Source of the DNA: Venturia oleaginea
Lineage: Eukaryota; Ascomycota; Dothideomycetes; Venturiales; Venturiaceae
Direction: 5' to 3'
Length of the DNA stretch: 64,000 nucleotides
NCBI GenBank assembly: GCA_013176395.1
Contig: JABMLP010000011.1
Location: forward strand, 1 to 64,000
How positions within the stretch are numbered: the stretch's first letter is position 1; every line of letters starts with the position of its first letter. This document shows, one piece after another, positions 49,583 through 61,200 of the stretch. The translations under genes and the position numbers were made by a program. The notes beneath the pieces were generated by a model that did no database searches, had not been told where the DNA came from, and saw only the letters and a program-made list of their open reading frames with translations.

Positions 49583-50605
49583 ATGGAAGGAGAAGATCAG
49601 GAACAAAGAGTTCCTCAAGAACCCCAAGCCCTACAAGAAGCTATGGCAGCATTACAACATCAACTAGCCATTCAGAACGATGCTATTACGCGTATTCTTA
49701 CAATCTTGCCTAACACTACTCGCTCTGAGAACGTAGTAGAAGGACAAGAGACTAAGAATTCACAAAAAGACAGAATACATAGGAAGAAAGCTGTACTTCC
49801 TAAGCTCCAAGAATTTGATGGCAAGCGTTCTGAATGGGCTCAGTGGTTTCAACAAGCAAGGATGAAGTTGGAGATAGACGCAGAATCTATAGGGGATAGT
49901 AGGAACCAATTTGCCTACATCTTCTCCTCTCTACGAGGCTCCGCAGCTCAGGCTACTCTGGCCTACGTAAAGACAGCTCCAGAGGAAGATAAAACGGGAC
50001 AGAAATTGTTACAGTATATGGACAACTTCTATGGCGATCCAGTACAACAACAAAGAGCTACTGTAAGCCTGTCCACAATCAAACAAAAAGAGAAAGAACC
50101 CTTCTTCTCTTTTCTTCCCCGTTTTGAAACCACTCTTGCTAATGCTGGAGGAATGACTTGGCCTGACGCTGTTAAAATTGCATTTCTACACAAAGCAATA
50201 AATCAAGAGCTGCGAAACCAGAGAATAGGCCAATCTCAGAGTACCTCCTACCAGCAGTTTGTGTCCGATCTTTTGAATACAAGTATGCAAATCACTACAG
50301 CAAAGATGCTCTCTTCCTCAGAAGATAAGTTACGATTCAGAGATAAAGAGAAGTCTTTTAAAGATCTGAACGCTATGGACTGGGAGCCTACACGCGTAAA
50401 CAAGTTAAAAATTTCGTCTAAAGCCTATGAATATAGGAAGGCAAATAACCTCTGCTTACGCTGTGGGAAGGCCGGCCATAGAATGAAAGACTGCTGGTTG
50501 GATACAGAGGTAGAAAGAGTCACGCAACTTGGTTCAAAAAGGGCCAAAGGAACCACTGAGGAGAATGAAGAAGTTGAAGAAGAGGACTACTCGGAAAAAG
50601 AGTAG
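49583..50605 (+). CDS. Gag of element B copy 4
   Basis: 340 codons, protein the same as gag of copies 2 and 3 by eye (coiled coil, capsid domain, CLRCGKAGHRMKDC, acidic end). It ends TCG GAA AAA GAG TAG at 50605. The leader 48932-49582 holds the direct repeats described for copy 2. Confidence 0.94.
   Translation: MEGEDQEQRVPQEPQALQEAMAALQHQLAIQNDAITRILTILPNTTRSENVVEGQETKNSQKDRIHRKKAVLPKLQEFDGKRSEWAQWFQQARMKLEIDAESIGDSRNQFAYIFSSLRGSAAQATLAYVKTAPEEDKTGQKLLQYMDNFYGDPVQQQRATVSLSTIKQKEKEPFFSFLPRFETTLANAGGMTWPDAVKIAFLHKAINQELRNQRIGQSQSTSYQQFVSDLLNTSMQITTAKMLSSSEDKLRFRDKEKSFKDLNAMDWEPTRVNKLKISSKAYEYRKANNLCLRCGKAGHRMKDCWLDTEVERVTQLGSKRAKGTTEENEEVEEEDYSEKE
50593..50599 (+). promoter_or_regulatory. 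Candidate -1 frameshift site GGAAAAA (gag to pol, element B)
   Basis: The pol frame is open only from about 50578, so the slip must occur between 50578 and the gag stop at 50605. The only slippery-looking sequence there is G GAA AAA in gag phase. Not the classic XXXYYYZ, but the A-site codon can re-pair perfectly. Confidence 0.5.
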
Positions 50606-50652
50606 CCTCTATCCAAAGTCGTGGATGGAGGCGTAGAGTAGATAGAGCAAAA

Positions 50653-53600
50653 TTGTCAAAGGAGTCAATTGAGAGAGTAAATAGTATTTTGAATTCGAAC
50701 AAAGACACTGATTCACACCGTTCTCGGATAGAAAAAGAATGGGAGCAGTTCAGACCCAAGATGCTCTCCCGCCTTTTCTACACAAATACTATAGTGAACG
50801 ATATATACTCTCTTAAAACTCTCCTTGATAATGGATCTAGCTGCTACGCATCAATAAACGAGGAGAAAGCTTCGCAGATGGACCTTGAAGTACTCCCTAT
50901 TAGTCCGCGTACTATAGGTGGAGTTCTTAAGGAAGAAGGACAGACCCAAGTGACAAAAATTGCGAAGTTGAACCTAGATTTAGGGGGACTTATATGCAAC
51001 GCTTTTGCTTATATAGTCCCGGGACAATTTGAGGATCTTCTACTAGGCAGGCCTTTTCTCAAGGACACCAAAGCCGTTATCAATGAATCTAAAGGTACTC
51101 TTACCTTTGCAAACGGGATTAGCATTCGCGATGCTAAATTTGAAGACAAACTTGATATACAACAAGTAGCGCCCGTAAGATTCCACCGCCTTGTCACTTC
51201 TACACTTGAGAAAATCAAAGACGCGTCTAGAGTATTTGCTGTTACTCTTCGAGATATTGATATTGCCTTGAAGCCGAAAGTCCCTTTGACAACAGAGCAA
51301 ATACTGGAATTGCTACCTAAGAGGTTTCATAAGTACGCTGCTGTCTTTGATCCTAAAAGGGCCGAGAGACTACCACCGCATCGCCCTGGGATTGATCACG
51401 AAATACCTATAGAAGAAGGAAAACCACTTCCTTGGGGACCTCTATATGGTATGGGTCGAGAACAACTCCTTGTTTTGCGAAGGACTCTTACAGAGCTACT
51501 AGATAAAGGCTTTATCCGAGAGAGTAAATCAGTTGCTGCGTCTCCAGTTCTCTTTGTGAAGAAACCAGGAGGGGGCTTACGCTTTTGCGTAGACTACCGA
51601 GCCTTAAACGCAATTACTCGAAAGGATAGGTACCCGCTACCGTTAGTAAAAGAGACTTTACTAACCTTAGCTCGTGCTAAGTATCTTAGTAAGCTTGATG
51701 TAAATGCTGCCTTCCACAAGATTCGAATCGCAACGGGAGATGAGTTCAAAACTGCCTTTCGAACTAGATATGGTCTATTTGAATGGCTAGTTACTCCCTT
51801 TGGCTTAACCGGTGCACCTGCGTCTTTTCAACGGTATATAAACTATATCCTTCGACGATACCTAGACGAGTTCTGCTCAGCTTATCTAGACGATATAGTA
51901 ATATACTCTTCAAAGAACCTTAAAGACCATGAAGAAAAGACTGAAAAGATACTTCAAAGCTGCCTTAACGCTGGGTTATACCTTGATATTCGGAAGTGCG
52001 AGTTTAATACCAAACGAGTCAAGTATCTAGGCTTCGTTATAGATACTGAAACGGGCCTACACATGGATCCGGAGAAGATCAAAGCAATTAAAGAATGGGA
52101 ACGTCCTACTACTCTACGAGGAGTACGTGGCTTCCTAGGCTTTACAAACTTCTACCGTGACTTTGTAAAAGATAACTCAACAATAAGGGAGCCTCTGGTT
52201 CGCCTTACAAAGAAGAATACTCCATTTTTATGGGGAAAGGAGCAAGAAGAATCTTTTCAAAAACTTAAGGCAGAGTTTTGCAAAGAACCTGTCCTGTCTG
52301 CACTTGATGAAGATAAGCCTACGCGAGTAGAACCTGATGCTTCAGGCTGGGCTTCCGGAGCAGTACTTAGTCAAAAAGATGAGCTAGGTAACTGGAAACC
52401 ATGTGCTTTCTTCTCTACTAAGCACTTGCCAGCCGAATGCAATTATGATATCCACGACAAAGAACTTATGGCTATAGTCAAAGCTCTAGTCCATTGGACT
52501 AGCGAGCTACTAAGCCTAAGTAAGCCATTCATTATCCTCACAGATCACAAGAACCTTGAGAAGTTTATGGTAAAAAGGGAACTAAATGAAAGGCAAATGA
52601 GATGGGCGCAGATACTAGCTAAGTTTAACTTCAAACTAGGCTATCGCCCAGGCTCTGAATCTGTAGTTCCAGACGCCTTAACTCGAAGGGATCAAGATCT
52701 CCCAAAGGATATTCAAGACCCAAGAATCGTTGAAAGAACTAGAACGTTATTACCTCCAAAGCTTTGGATTAACGTTCTAGAGGATAAGACTCCTGCAAGA
52801 GAAGAAGCTGCCCAAGAAAATGCTCAAGAAGTAGACAAAGAACCTATCCCCTTTATACAAAATCCCTTTCTCTCAGGTGATCTAAGGGATAGATGGGAAA
52901 CTGCACTCGAAGGAGATCTAGACTACAGACGTATTTTCCAAAGCGTTCTAAAGCAAGATAGGCAGTTCCCATCTAAGCTAAAGGTTCCTACTTCTATAGG
53001 AGATTGTAAAGTCGAAAATAACCAGCTCTACTATAGAGACCGAATCTGGTTGCCCTCCTACGAGCCTCTCTTAACAGGAGTAATTCAAGAAATACACGAT
53101 TCAGTCCTATCAGGGCATCCTGGACGAGAAGCTACTATTGCTATTCTCTCCAGACAGTTCTACTGGCCGGGATTTGCTCAAGATATACGTCAGTTTATAC
53201 GCAATTGTGACGTCTGCGGAAGAACTTCAGTCTGGCGAGACAAAAAGAAAGGTTTACTTAAACCTCTCCCTGTCCCTAGCCGTATCTGGCAAGATATTTC
53301 AGTAGACTTCATAGTCGAATTACCAGAGAGCCAAAGATGCACAAGACTCTGCGTTATTACTGACCGCTTAGGGTAAAGGAACTATCCTGTTCCCAGTGCC
53401 TAAAGAACAGTTTGGAGCTGAAGGATTTGCAAAACTATTTATACAGAACTACGTAAGATTACACTGGCTTCCTAGATCTCTAGTCTCAGATAGGGACACG
53501 CAGTTTGTTAATGCTTTCTGGAAAGAAGTTTGTCACCTTCTTAAGATAGAGAGAAGACTCTCTACAGCGTATCACCCTGAGACTGATGGATCTACGGAAA

Positions 53601-54439
53601 GAAGAAATCAAGAAGTTGAAGCCTATCTACGTAAGTTCTGTACATTTAGTCAGAACGACTGGGTCGAGCTCCTGCCTATTGCTCAAATATGCCTCGATAA
53701 TAGACCAAACCAAGCTACGGGCCTATCGCCTTTCTTCTTAACCCACGGTTATAACATTGAGCATATAGGAACTGTTGAAGCTCCCCAGGAAACCCCTAAG
53801 AATCCAAAAGAAAAAGCACAAGATCTTGTAGCAAAATTGAAGGACGCACAAGAATGGGCAGAAACGTCAATGGTATCAGCTCAGCAACAGCAAGAATACT
53901 ACTCTAATAGAGATCGTGCTCCGGCTGACTCTTTTAAAGTGGGAGACAAAGTCTGGCTCAACCTAAAGAACGTAAAAACCCTACGTCCTTGTAAGAAACT
54001 AGACTGGATTCATGGGAAGTATACAGTTACACGAGTTATCAACTCAATGTCTTACGAGCTTGATACACCCAGAGGAATCCACAACCGATTTCATACGTCT
54101 TTACTTAGGAGAGCTGGCACAGATCCCCTACCTTCACAAATACAAGATAATACACAGCCGCCTCCTATAGTAACTGAACAAGGAGACGAGGAATACGGTA
54201 TCGAGGCTATTCTAGCCGCAAGATGGCGCCGGCGAGGTCGACAACAAACGCGAGAAGTCTTAGTTAAGTGGGTAGGCTACGTTGATCCTACGTGGGAACC
54301 CCTTAGCGAACTCCAACAAACTACAGCTCTGGACGCTTTTGAAAGTGCCCACGGCAACGTTCTTGAAAACGACGGACCTATACTACGCCCTCAGAGACTA
54401 CGCTCACATCGATCTACAAGAGAGGGGGGGAGGGGATAA
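50653..54439 (+). pseudogene. Pol of element B copy 4, broken by a 1-bp insertion in integrase
   Basis: Protease to start of integrase lie in 50653-53376; the rest, including chromodomain, in 53396-54439. The other copies have CGC TTG GGT AAA at the junction, while this one has an additional A at 53370, giving CGC TTA GGG TAA. The stop falls between the first and second catalytic Asp of integrase, so this copy would make protease, RT and RNase H but no integrase. All other features agree with 28954-32739. Confidence 0.95.
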
Positions 54440-54771
54440 TGTTAAGGGATGGAATCCTTCTCTCTAGCTTATCCATGACTGGATTTCCAATTGTTCTCTT
54501 GTTATTCTGCAAGCTGTCATGTTCTATTTTGCAAGCTGTCATGTTCTATTTTGCAAGCTGTCATGTTCTATTTCGCAAGCTGCCATGTTCTATTTTGCAA
54601 GCTGTCACGTTTCCATTTAAAGATACTTTCTAGAAGGATCTATTGTAAGAGGAGGATTATATATACGAGCTATCCTTCCTGTACTTACACTTTCTTCTCT
54701 GTACTTAGATACTTGAAATATAAGCTGTCTTCCCTCACTTGCGAAACACCTTTGAGGGTTGAACTCTTACA
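54440..54771 (+). repeat. 3' LTR of element B copy 4
   Basis: 332 bp, the same by eye as the 3' LTR of copy 1 (19833-20164), five 22-bp units, perfect GTACTTAGATA. It begins immediately after the pol stop. Confidence 0.96.
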
Positions 54772-55223
54772 TATTGACGCTACTGCAATGGGACGTCAAG
54801 TGCACAAAAATGACAGATAGAATAGCCACGGAGATTTGGGATACTTATCAGCTAGTTCTCCAGGAAAGAGGCCATCGCAGTTAGCCTCCAGAGCGGCAGA
54901 GTCGTCTGGAATAGATAATATAGAGGATGACGATGTGGATGAAGAGTAATATGTATAGTTACGAAGTTTGTTGTCAACAGTCGGAGCTAAGGTTGTAAAT
55001 ACACGTTTTTTGAATATATTCCGATCAACTTTTGGACAAGAACTGAGTTCTATATACAATCCTTTCTACACCAACGCCACCACCTTCAATTCAGGCAATT
55101 GTAGGCTCCAAACAACCGGGAAGTTATTAAAATTCTAAGTACTTAACAGTATTAAGTTCTGTTTGGGCTATCTCTAGCGATAAGCTTAGGAGTAACGTGT
55201 ATTTTGTTGTGATAAAATATGGG
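54772..55223. other. Host or unknown-element flank, second copy
   Basis: The same as 20165-20616. Here the flank continues naturally beyond C copy 2: removing 55224-62542 and one ATGGG joins it to 62548 onward, so this is the original locus. Confidence 0.7.
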
Positions 55224-55979
55224 TGTTACGGATACTGTCACGTGAGCGTGTACAGGATTATATTTGATGCATTCGTATGCATTTGGATTCCTAAGTGCAT
55301 ACCATCATGTCTTCTTATGATTGGATGATTGTTACACGGGGTTGAAGGATCACGTGGTTGATCATTCTTGGCAAGGTAAGCAGAATGAACGTTTGTGTTC
55401 ATTCCGCTCAGGCTGTTCATCATGATCGGGATGATCATAATGAACGGAGAATTTTCATAGAGATGGGATCTCTATATAAAGGACGAGACTGTAAGAGTTC
55501 AACCCTCAAAGGTGTTTCGCAAGTGAGAGAAGACTGCTTGTATTTCAAAGTATCTAAGTACAAAGAAGAAAGTGTAGGTACAGGAAGAACAACTTGTATA
55601 TATAATCTTCCAAGTAGGAAAAGGACATGCTGTCCTGAGAAGAGAATAGAAAGGAGTAGAAGCGCATGTGAAACGGTCCCTGAATAATCCCTGCTAGGCG
55701 CACGTGAGAACTACCAGGTAGTGCTAAGAATCCATCCAGGATAAGTTGAGAAAGGATCTATCCTTTGACAGAGACACTGCTCCCTCAGTATCTCGTATCT
55801 TCACTCTCATAGTTACTTCGCTATTGCTTTAGTTACTTAGCACAATTCACGACTCTTATATCTCACAAACTTCGCTACACTTGTTTGATACGATATTGTC
55901 GCCCCAGGATTACTTGAACCTCACTGTACGGAATAGCCAATTCCAGCTATATTACTTGAGCCATAGCCTCTGCGTAACA
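55224..55979 (+). repeat. 5' LTR of element C copy 2, with nested LTR
   Basis: Matches 20617-21372 by eye. The nested family A LTR occupies 55490-55770. Confidence 0.95.
55490..55770 (-). mobile_element. Solo LTR, family A, inside the 5' LTR of C copy 2, TSD GAGAC
   Basis: The same position and the same TSD (55485-55489, 55771-55775) as in copy 1. This shared secondary insertion proves that the two C copies descend from one by duplication after the solo LTR formed. Confidence 0.96.
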
Positions 55980-55980
55980 T

Positions 55981-55991
55981 AGTGAAGATAC
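55981..55991 (+). promoter_or_regulatory. Predicted self-priming site of element C copy 2
   Basis: AGTGAAGATAC, reverse complement of GTATCTTCACT at 55795-55805. Confidence 0.75.
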
Positions 55992-56031
55992 CGCTCTATA
56001 CAGTAAGGTTGACGAAGTATCCAACAAACCT

Positions 56032-57636
56032 ATGTCCACGGTTTCATCCAAGGGTCAAGGGAAACGAAAAGAATCCGTTCCGCCACCGCCGCCGCCGCCT
56101 CCACCGCAAAGACAACGTACGGTAGAACCAGAATCGAGCGACGACGAAGAAGAGATGGCACCTCAAGCTACACCAAGCTCTTCGGCACAGAACGAAACCC
56201 GAAACGATCAAAACAAGGTCAAGGTCAATCCACCCGAAGTGTTCAAGGGAGAACGCGGAAAACTTAAGACATTCCTTACACAATGCAATCTTTACATGTA
56301 TTGGAACGCTTCCGAGTTCGCTACCCAAGAAAAGAGAGTCATGTTTGTTATCAGCTACATGCGAGGAACAGCTTACGCATGGATTGAGGACCGCCTCAAC
56401 GAGTATCTTACGGATCCCGACGATTACGAGTACAGGAGACTCTTCCTTTCATACGGAGAGTTCTTGAAAGAAATCAACATGGTCTTTGGAAATGTTGATG
56501 AAAAGAGAATCGCCGAAAGAGAACTGAAGGTTTTGAGACAACATACATCAGCTGCAGACTACTCCGCCCACTTCCAGCGCATCGCTGCACACCTTAATTG
56601 GGGAAGTGAGGCTCTGCTCAGCCGATACTACGATGGCCTCAAGGAGGATATCAAGGATGAAATCAGTAGGAAGGAAGATCAGCCTCAGGACCTACACTCG
56701 ATGATTGAGTCGTCAATCAAGATCGATAACCGCCTTTTCGAAAGAAAACTCCAAAGGAAGGGAGCAAGTTCTTATCGAGGAAACGGAAACCACGGGCGAG
56801 CTAATACAAGCGCTCGACGCGTTGATCCGTACGGACCACAGCCGATGGAGCTTGACAAGATTCAAAGCGCTCCACGTGGACCCAAGAAAGGCACAGGTCA
56901 GAAAGGAAAATGTTATAACTGTGGTAAAACAGGACATTACGCCAACAAATGTCGACAGCCTAAGAAGAACAACAATGGACGTTTCACGAATCAGGGACAA
57001 CGATTTGGAAACCCGTCCATAGGACACCTCAACGCTATCCGATCCAACGCTGTAGTACTGTCAGTCAAACCTTCAGACCACGACGTACTAAGCTGGACAG
57101 CTTGCTATGAGGACGACTGTGAAGTACACCGATCCGAGAAAGAGGGTTCCGGATACTACCCAAGGGGTAGGAAAGGTTACAACGGTCAAGGCAAAGGACA
57201 TCTCGCAATGATGAGTTCGTCACCCGACAGCATCGCGAAAATCTGCGAACGAGCAGAATTACCAACACCAGAGTACGGGGTTAACCAAGCTCGGGTCGGT
57301 AATACAGCAACGGCCGTCAAACTCGTTAGTAGACGCCCGAATGTTCGAACAGATGCAGGACACGATCTCCACTGGATCATTCCAGCAAACTGGTGCCAGC
57401 TTAAAGAGTGCCTGATGTGGGAGCACAAATCCGAGCAGGACCCAGGCGAGAAAGATTGGGTATTCCATCCTTTTCACGACGAAGAGATTAATCATACAAC
57501 CCGTCGAAAGATCATGGAAATCCCCAACGTCCGAACCGACGCTACGAGCGAATACCATAAACATGTACCTATGAACTGGTGCACAAGCGAGGAGTGCGAT
57601 CTCCCCCAGCACCAGGACTTCCGAAGAATCGGATGA
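56032..57636 (+). CDS. Gag of element C copy 2
   Basis: 534 codons, the same protein as 21425-23029 by eye, with CYNCGKTGHYANKC and the same premature TGA. The rest of Gag continues in the +1 frame to TAG at 58055-58057. Confidence 0.88.
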   Translation: MSTVSSKGQGKRKESVPPPPPPPPPQRQRTVEPESSDDEEEMAPQATPSSSAQNETRNDQNKVKVNPPEVFKGERGKLKTFLTQCNLYMYWNASEFATQEKRVMFVISYMRGTAYAWIEDRLNEYLTDPDDYEYRRLFLSYGEFLKEINMVFGNVDEKRIAERELKVLRQHTSAADYSAHFQRIAAHLNWGSEALLSRYYDGLKEDIKDEISRKEDQPQDLHSMIESSIKIDNRLFERKLQRKGASSYRGNGNHGRANTSARRVDPYGPQPMELDKIQSAPRGPKKGTGQKGKCYNCGKTGHYANKCRQPKKNNNGRFTNQGQRFGNPSIGHLNAIRSNAVVLSVKPSDHDVLSWTACYEDDCEVHRSEKEGSGYYPRGRKGYNGQGKGHLAMMSSSPDSIAKICERAELPTPEYGVNQARVGNTATAVKLVSRRPNVRTDAGHDLHWIIPANWCQLKECLMWEHKSEQDPGEKDWVFHPFHDEEINHTTRRKIMEIPNVRTDATSEYHKHVPMNWCTSEECDLPQHQDFRRIG

Positions 57637-58057
57637 TTCCGACGTTCCGGAACTCGACCTCAACGCTGCATTGGCGAATGCCCCGGGAGGAACGAACAAC
57701 GAGGAACTACCGATTGCTTACAAGAACAACTCTTCTCAAACCGTGCCTAGCGACGACGACGGATCTGAGGAAGAAGACAGTTCTGAAGAGGAATCCACAG
57801 ACGACGATGAGGAAGATTCAGAATTCAAGACATTCCGAATTAATCGCTTTGTCAGGGACATCAAGCGAGCCATCGATCAGGATGACCCTCACCATAAGGG
57901 ACTCAACCCAGATGCTTGTATCGACTTCACCTGCCCACACCATCCGAATGGGACAAGGAACCTTCGACACCTTGTCCGACGATTGGACATCGCAGTCAAC
58001 ACGAAGCATGCATGCAAATGGCACGAGAATTCGGGAAACGAGGTGGATCAACAGTAG
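57617..58057 (+). pseudogene. C-terminal part of Gag of element C copy 2, frame-shifted
   Basis: Counterpart of 23010-23450; the acidic and Cys/His tail that belongs to Gag. The slippery GGGAAAC lies at 58033-58039. Confidence 0.7.
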
Positions 58058-58257
58058 AGAGGCCTCTGTTGAATCCAATTGAAGCGCCTCATTCCCTGAA
58101 TAACCTTGGTATACCTAAGATGCTGGTCGAAGCAAAGATCGACTATGTACCAGCATTGGCCTTCATCGACACTGGCGCCGATAGGAACCTCCTAAGCGAG
58201 TCCTTAGTGAATGAATGGAAAATACCTATAAGTCGAAACGGTATCCATATTCATTAA
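58034..58257 (+). pseudogene. Protease region of pol, element C copy 2, cut by frameshift
   Basis: Counterpart of 23427-23650: LAFIDTGADRNLL, then a stop at 58255-58257 before RT in the next frame. The same breaks in both copies are expected from duplication and say nothing about whether they are programmed. Confidence 0.75.
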
Positions 58258-61200
58258 CGATCGCTGATGGGAGACCTGTCGACTCCAATGGAGGCATGGT
58301 GGTTTATGAAGCAGACGTAACCTTGTGGATACAAGGGAGAAAAGAACGGATCGTTCTAGACGTCACGAATATTGGAGACTCGGATCTGATCCTTGGTCTG
58401 CCATGGCTTCAAACTCACAATCCGCATATCGACTGGGGGACGTTGACACTTACGTTCCCAGATCATCGATATCCCGTGCAGGCTAGCATGCGCGCTAGAA
58501 CACGGACAGCACAAAGACCTTTGCGGAAAAGGCCTACACACGTTGAAGTGGCATACTGCTATCGTCTCCAGACAGAGGAGGATAGTCCAGTATTCCAAAT
58601 TCCCAATGAGTACCAGGAATTTGCGGAACTTTTCAAAGAGGAATCAATCGAGGATTCTCTTCCACCACACCAACCATGGGATCATGAGATCAAGCTCAAA
58701 AACAACGAACAACCCAAGAAGTTCAAGATCTACCCGCTGCGCGAAGATCAGCTTGAAACCCTTCGTGAGTACATCGACGATTTCACGAAGAAAGGGTTTA
58801 TCCGGGAGTCAAAGTCACCCGCCGGATATCCAGTTTTCTACGTACCCAAGCCCGATGGTTCACAACGATTGTGTGTCGACTACCGACATCTGAACGAGAT
58901 TTCAGAGAAGAATGCGTACACGCTGCCTTTAATCCAGGAGTTGAGGGACAGACTCCAAGGAGCCAAATGGTTCACAAAATTCGATATTCCTGCGGCTTTT
59001 CATCGAATTAGGATTAAGGAAGGTGACGAGTGGAAGACAGCATTCCGCACTCGCCTTGGGCACTACGAATACCTTGTCATGCCCTTCGGATTGACAAACG
59101 CCCCTGCTACGCTGCAAGCCTATATGAACAATGTTCTTCGTGAACATTTAGACAAGTTTGTGTCTGTTTATATGGACGATATTTTGGTTTACTCTCGAAC
59201 GTTCGAAGAACACGTCAAACACGTTCGAACAGTCCTCCGCGCACTGATGAAATTTAACTTACGGCTAAAACCATCGAAAAGCGAATTCCACAAGCAACGA
59301 ATCAAGTTCGTTGGATGTTTTGTCTCTCAAGCTGGACTTGAGATCGATCCGGAAATCTACCAGAAGGTCCGCGATTGGCCAGTACCCTCGAACGTCAAAG
59401 GAGTACAGTCATTTCACGCCTTCGCAAACTACTACCGACAATTCATCGAAGGCTTTTCCGAGGTTGCAGAACCCCTTACGGGATTGATGAAGAAAGGGAT
59501 TACTTTCGAATGGAATGAGCATGCGCAAAAGGCCTTTGACGCACTCAAGACACGGTTAACCACACCACCTATTCTGCAACTGTTTGACCCAAAAAAACCA
59601 GCCACAGTCGAGGCGGATGCATCCGATCGAGCCCTCGGAGCATGCCTCAGCCAACCCGATTCAAATGGAAAGCTAAGACCGGTAGCTTACCATGCACGAA
59701 AATTCCTGAAAGCAGAAATCAACTACTCCACGTCAGACAAAGAACTTATGGCAATAGTTGATGCCTTCAAGCACTGGAAGCATTATCTTGAAGGAGCGAA
59801 ACACAAGATCACTGTGTATTCCGACCATAAGAACCTGCGGAATTTCACGACAACAAAGGAATTGAATCGACGGCAACTAAGATGGTCAGAAGAGCTGTCA
59901 TCTTACAGTTTCCAAATCCTTTACAAGAAAGGAAAGGAAAATATCAACGCCGATGCATTAAGTCGAAGAGAAGACTTTATGGCAGGAGAAAAAGAGAGAG
60001 TCGAACGCGCTTTATTCCGACAGGAAGGTAATGCCCTTATACACCAGGTATCATTACTCCAGTCTGGAAAGCCCTCTTATTGGCAAGAGGTCAGGAACGC
60101 GCAACAAAAGGATCCAGATGTACAAGGCTATATTCAATCAGCGGATCTGAATACCCGTATTGAAGATGGCTTGTTTATCTTCAACGACCTGGTATATCTT
60201 CCCGCAAGCCTAAGGAAACAGTACATCCTACACCAACATGAATCTCCGCTTAACGGTCATTGCCGACCAGAGATTGTCCTTTCACGACTCCAGAATACCT
60301 TCTACTTCCCTCACATGCGACAGGAAGTTTTCAAGGAAATAGGAAAGTGTGTTCTTTGCAAGAAAGCCAAATACGAACGACACAAGCCCTACGGACTTCT
60401 CCAACCCAACAAAGCGCCTCACGGCGCATGGAAAACCATATCCATGGATTTCGTTGGACCTTTGCCACCTTCTCCAAGCTTGGATGGTGTTCAGTACGAA
60501 CACATCATGGTTGTGATAGATCGACTCACGAAGTACGCGATCTTTATCCCACTACCAAAAGGCTACGACACGCGATACTTGGCAGGAGTATTCGTACGAG
60601 ATGTCGTCAGCAAGCATGGCATTCCTGATAATATTATCTCAGATCGAGACAGCCTCTTCACCTCTCATTTCTGGGAAGAGCTCTGTGAGATGCTAAAGAT
60701 CAGAAGAAGTTTATCAACAGCTTACCACCCTCAGTCGGATGGACAAACAGAAAGAATGAACCAGACAATGGAACAGTACCTTCGCATATACGTCGATGAC
60801 GATCAAAGCAATTGGGTATCGCTTTTACCTCTTGCAGCATTCGCTTATAATGCTTCTGTTCAAGACACCATCAGGATGTCTCCATTCTTTGCTAACTTTG
60901 GACGAGAACCTCAATTCGAGATTGAGCAAGGAAACCTATTACCCACAGACGCAACGGTTGTTGCATCTGAGTTGTCACAGCTTCACGACCAATTGAAGTA
61001 TGACATTACCTTCTTGAACATGCGCATGGCTATGCGTGTGAATCAGAAAAGAACAGTGGGACCTGTTCTTAAGAAGGGGGATAAAGTTTACCTATGGCGA
61101 CGCAACATCAAGACAAAAAGACCAAGCGAGAAACTTGACTTCAGAAAGCTCGGCGCTTTCGAAATCGACGAAGTTAAAGGTGCAGTCAATTACAAACTCA

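Larger units (their letters stand above)
48584..54771 (+). mobile_element. Gypsy chromovirus element B, copy 4, full length, unmatched flanks
   Basis: 6188 bp, plus strand. Flanking 5-mers GTATG (48579-48583) and TATTG (54772-54776) do not match, so the two ends derive from different insertions. pol carries a one-base insertion. Confidence 0.95.

Noticed and set aside
48579..54776. Explaining unmatched flanks of B copies 3 and 4 by one inversion between them
   Set aside because: Reverse-complementing the spacer ends gives CATAC and CCCTC, which match neither AACTA nor TATTG.
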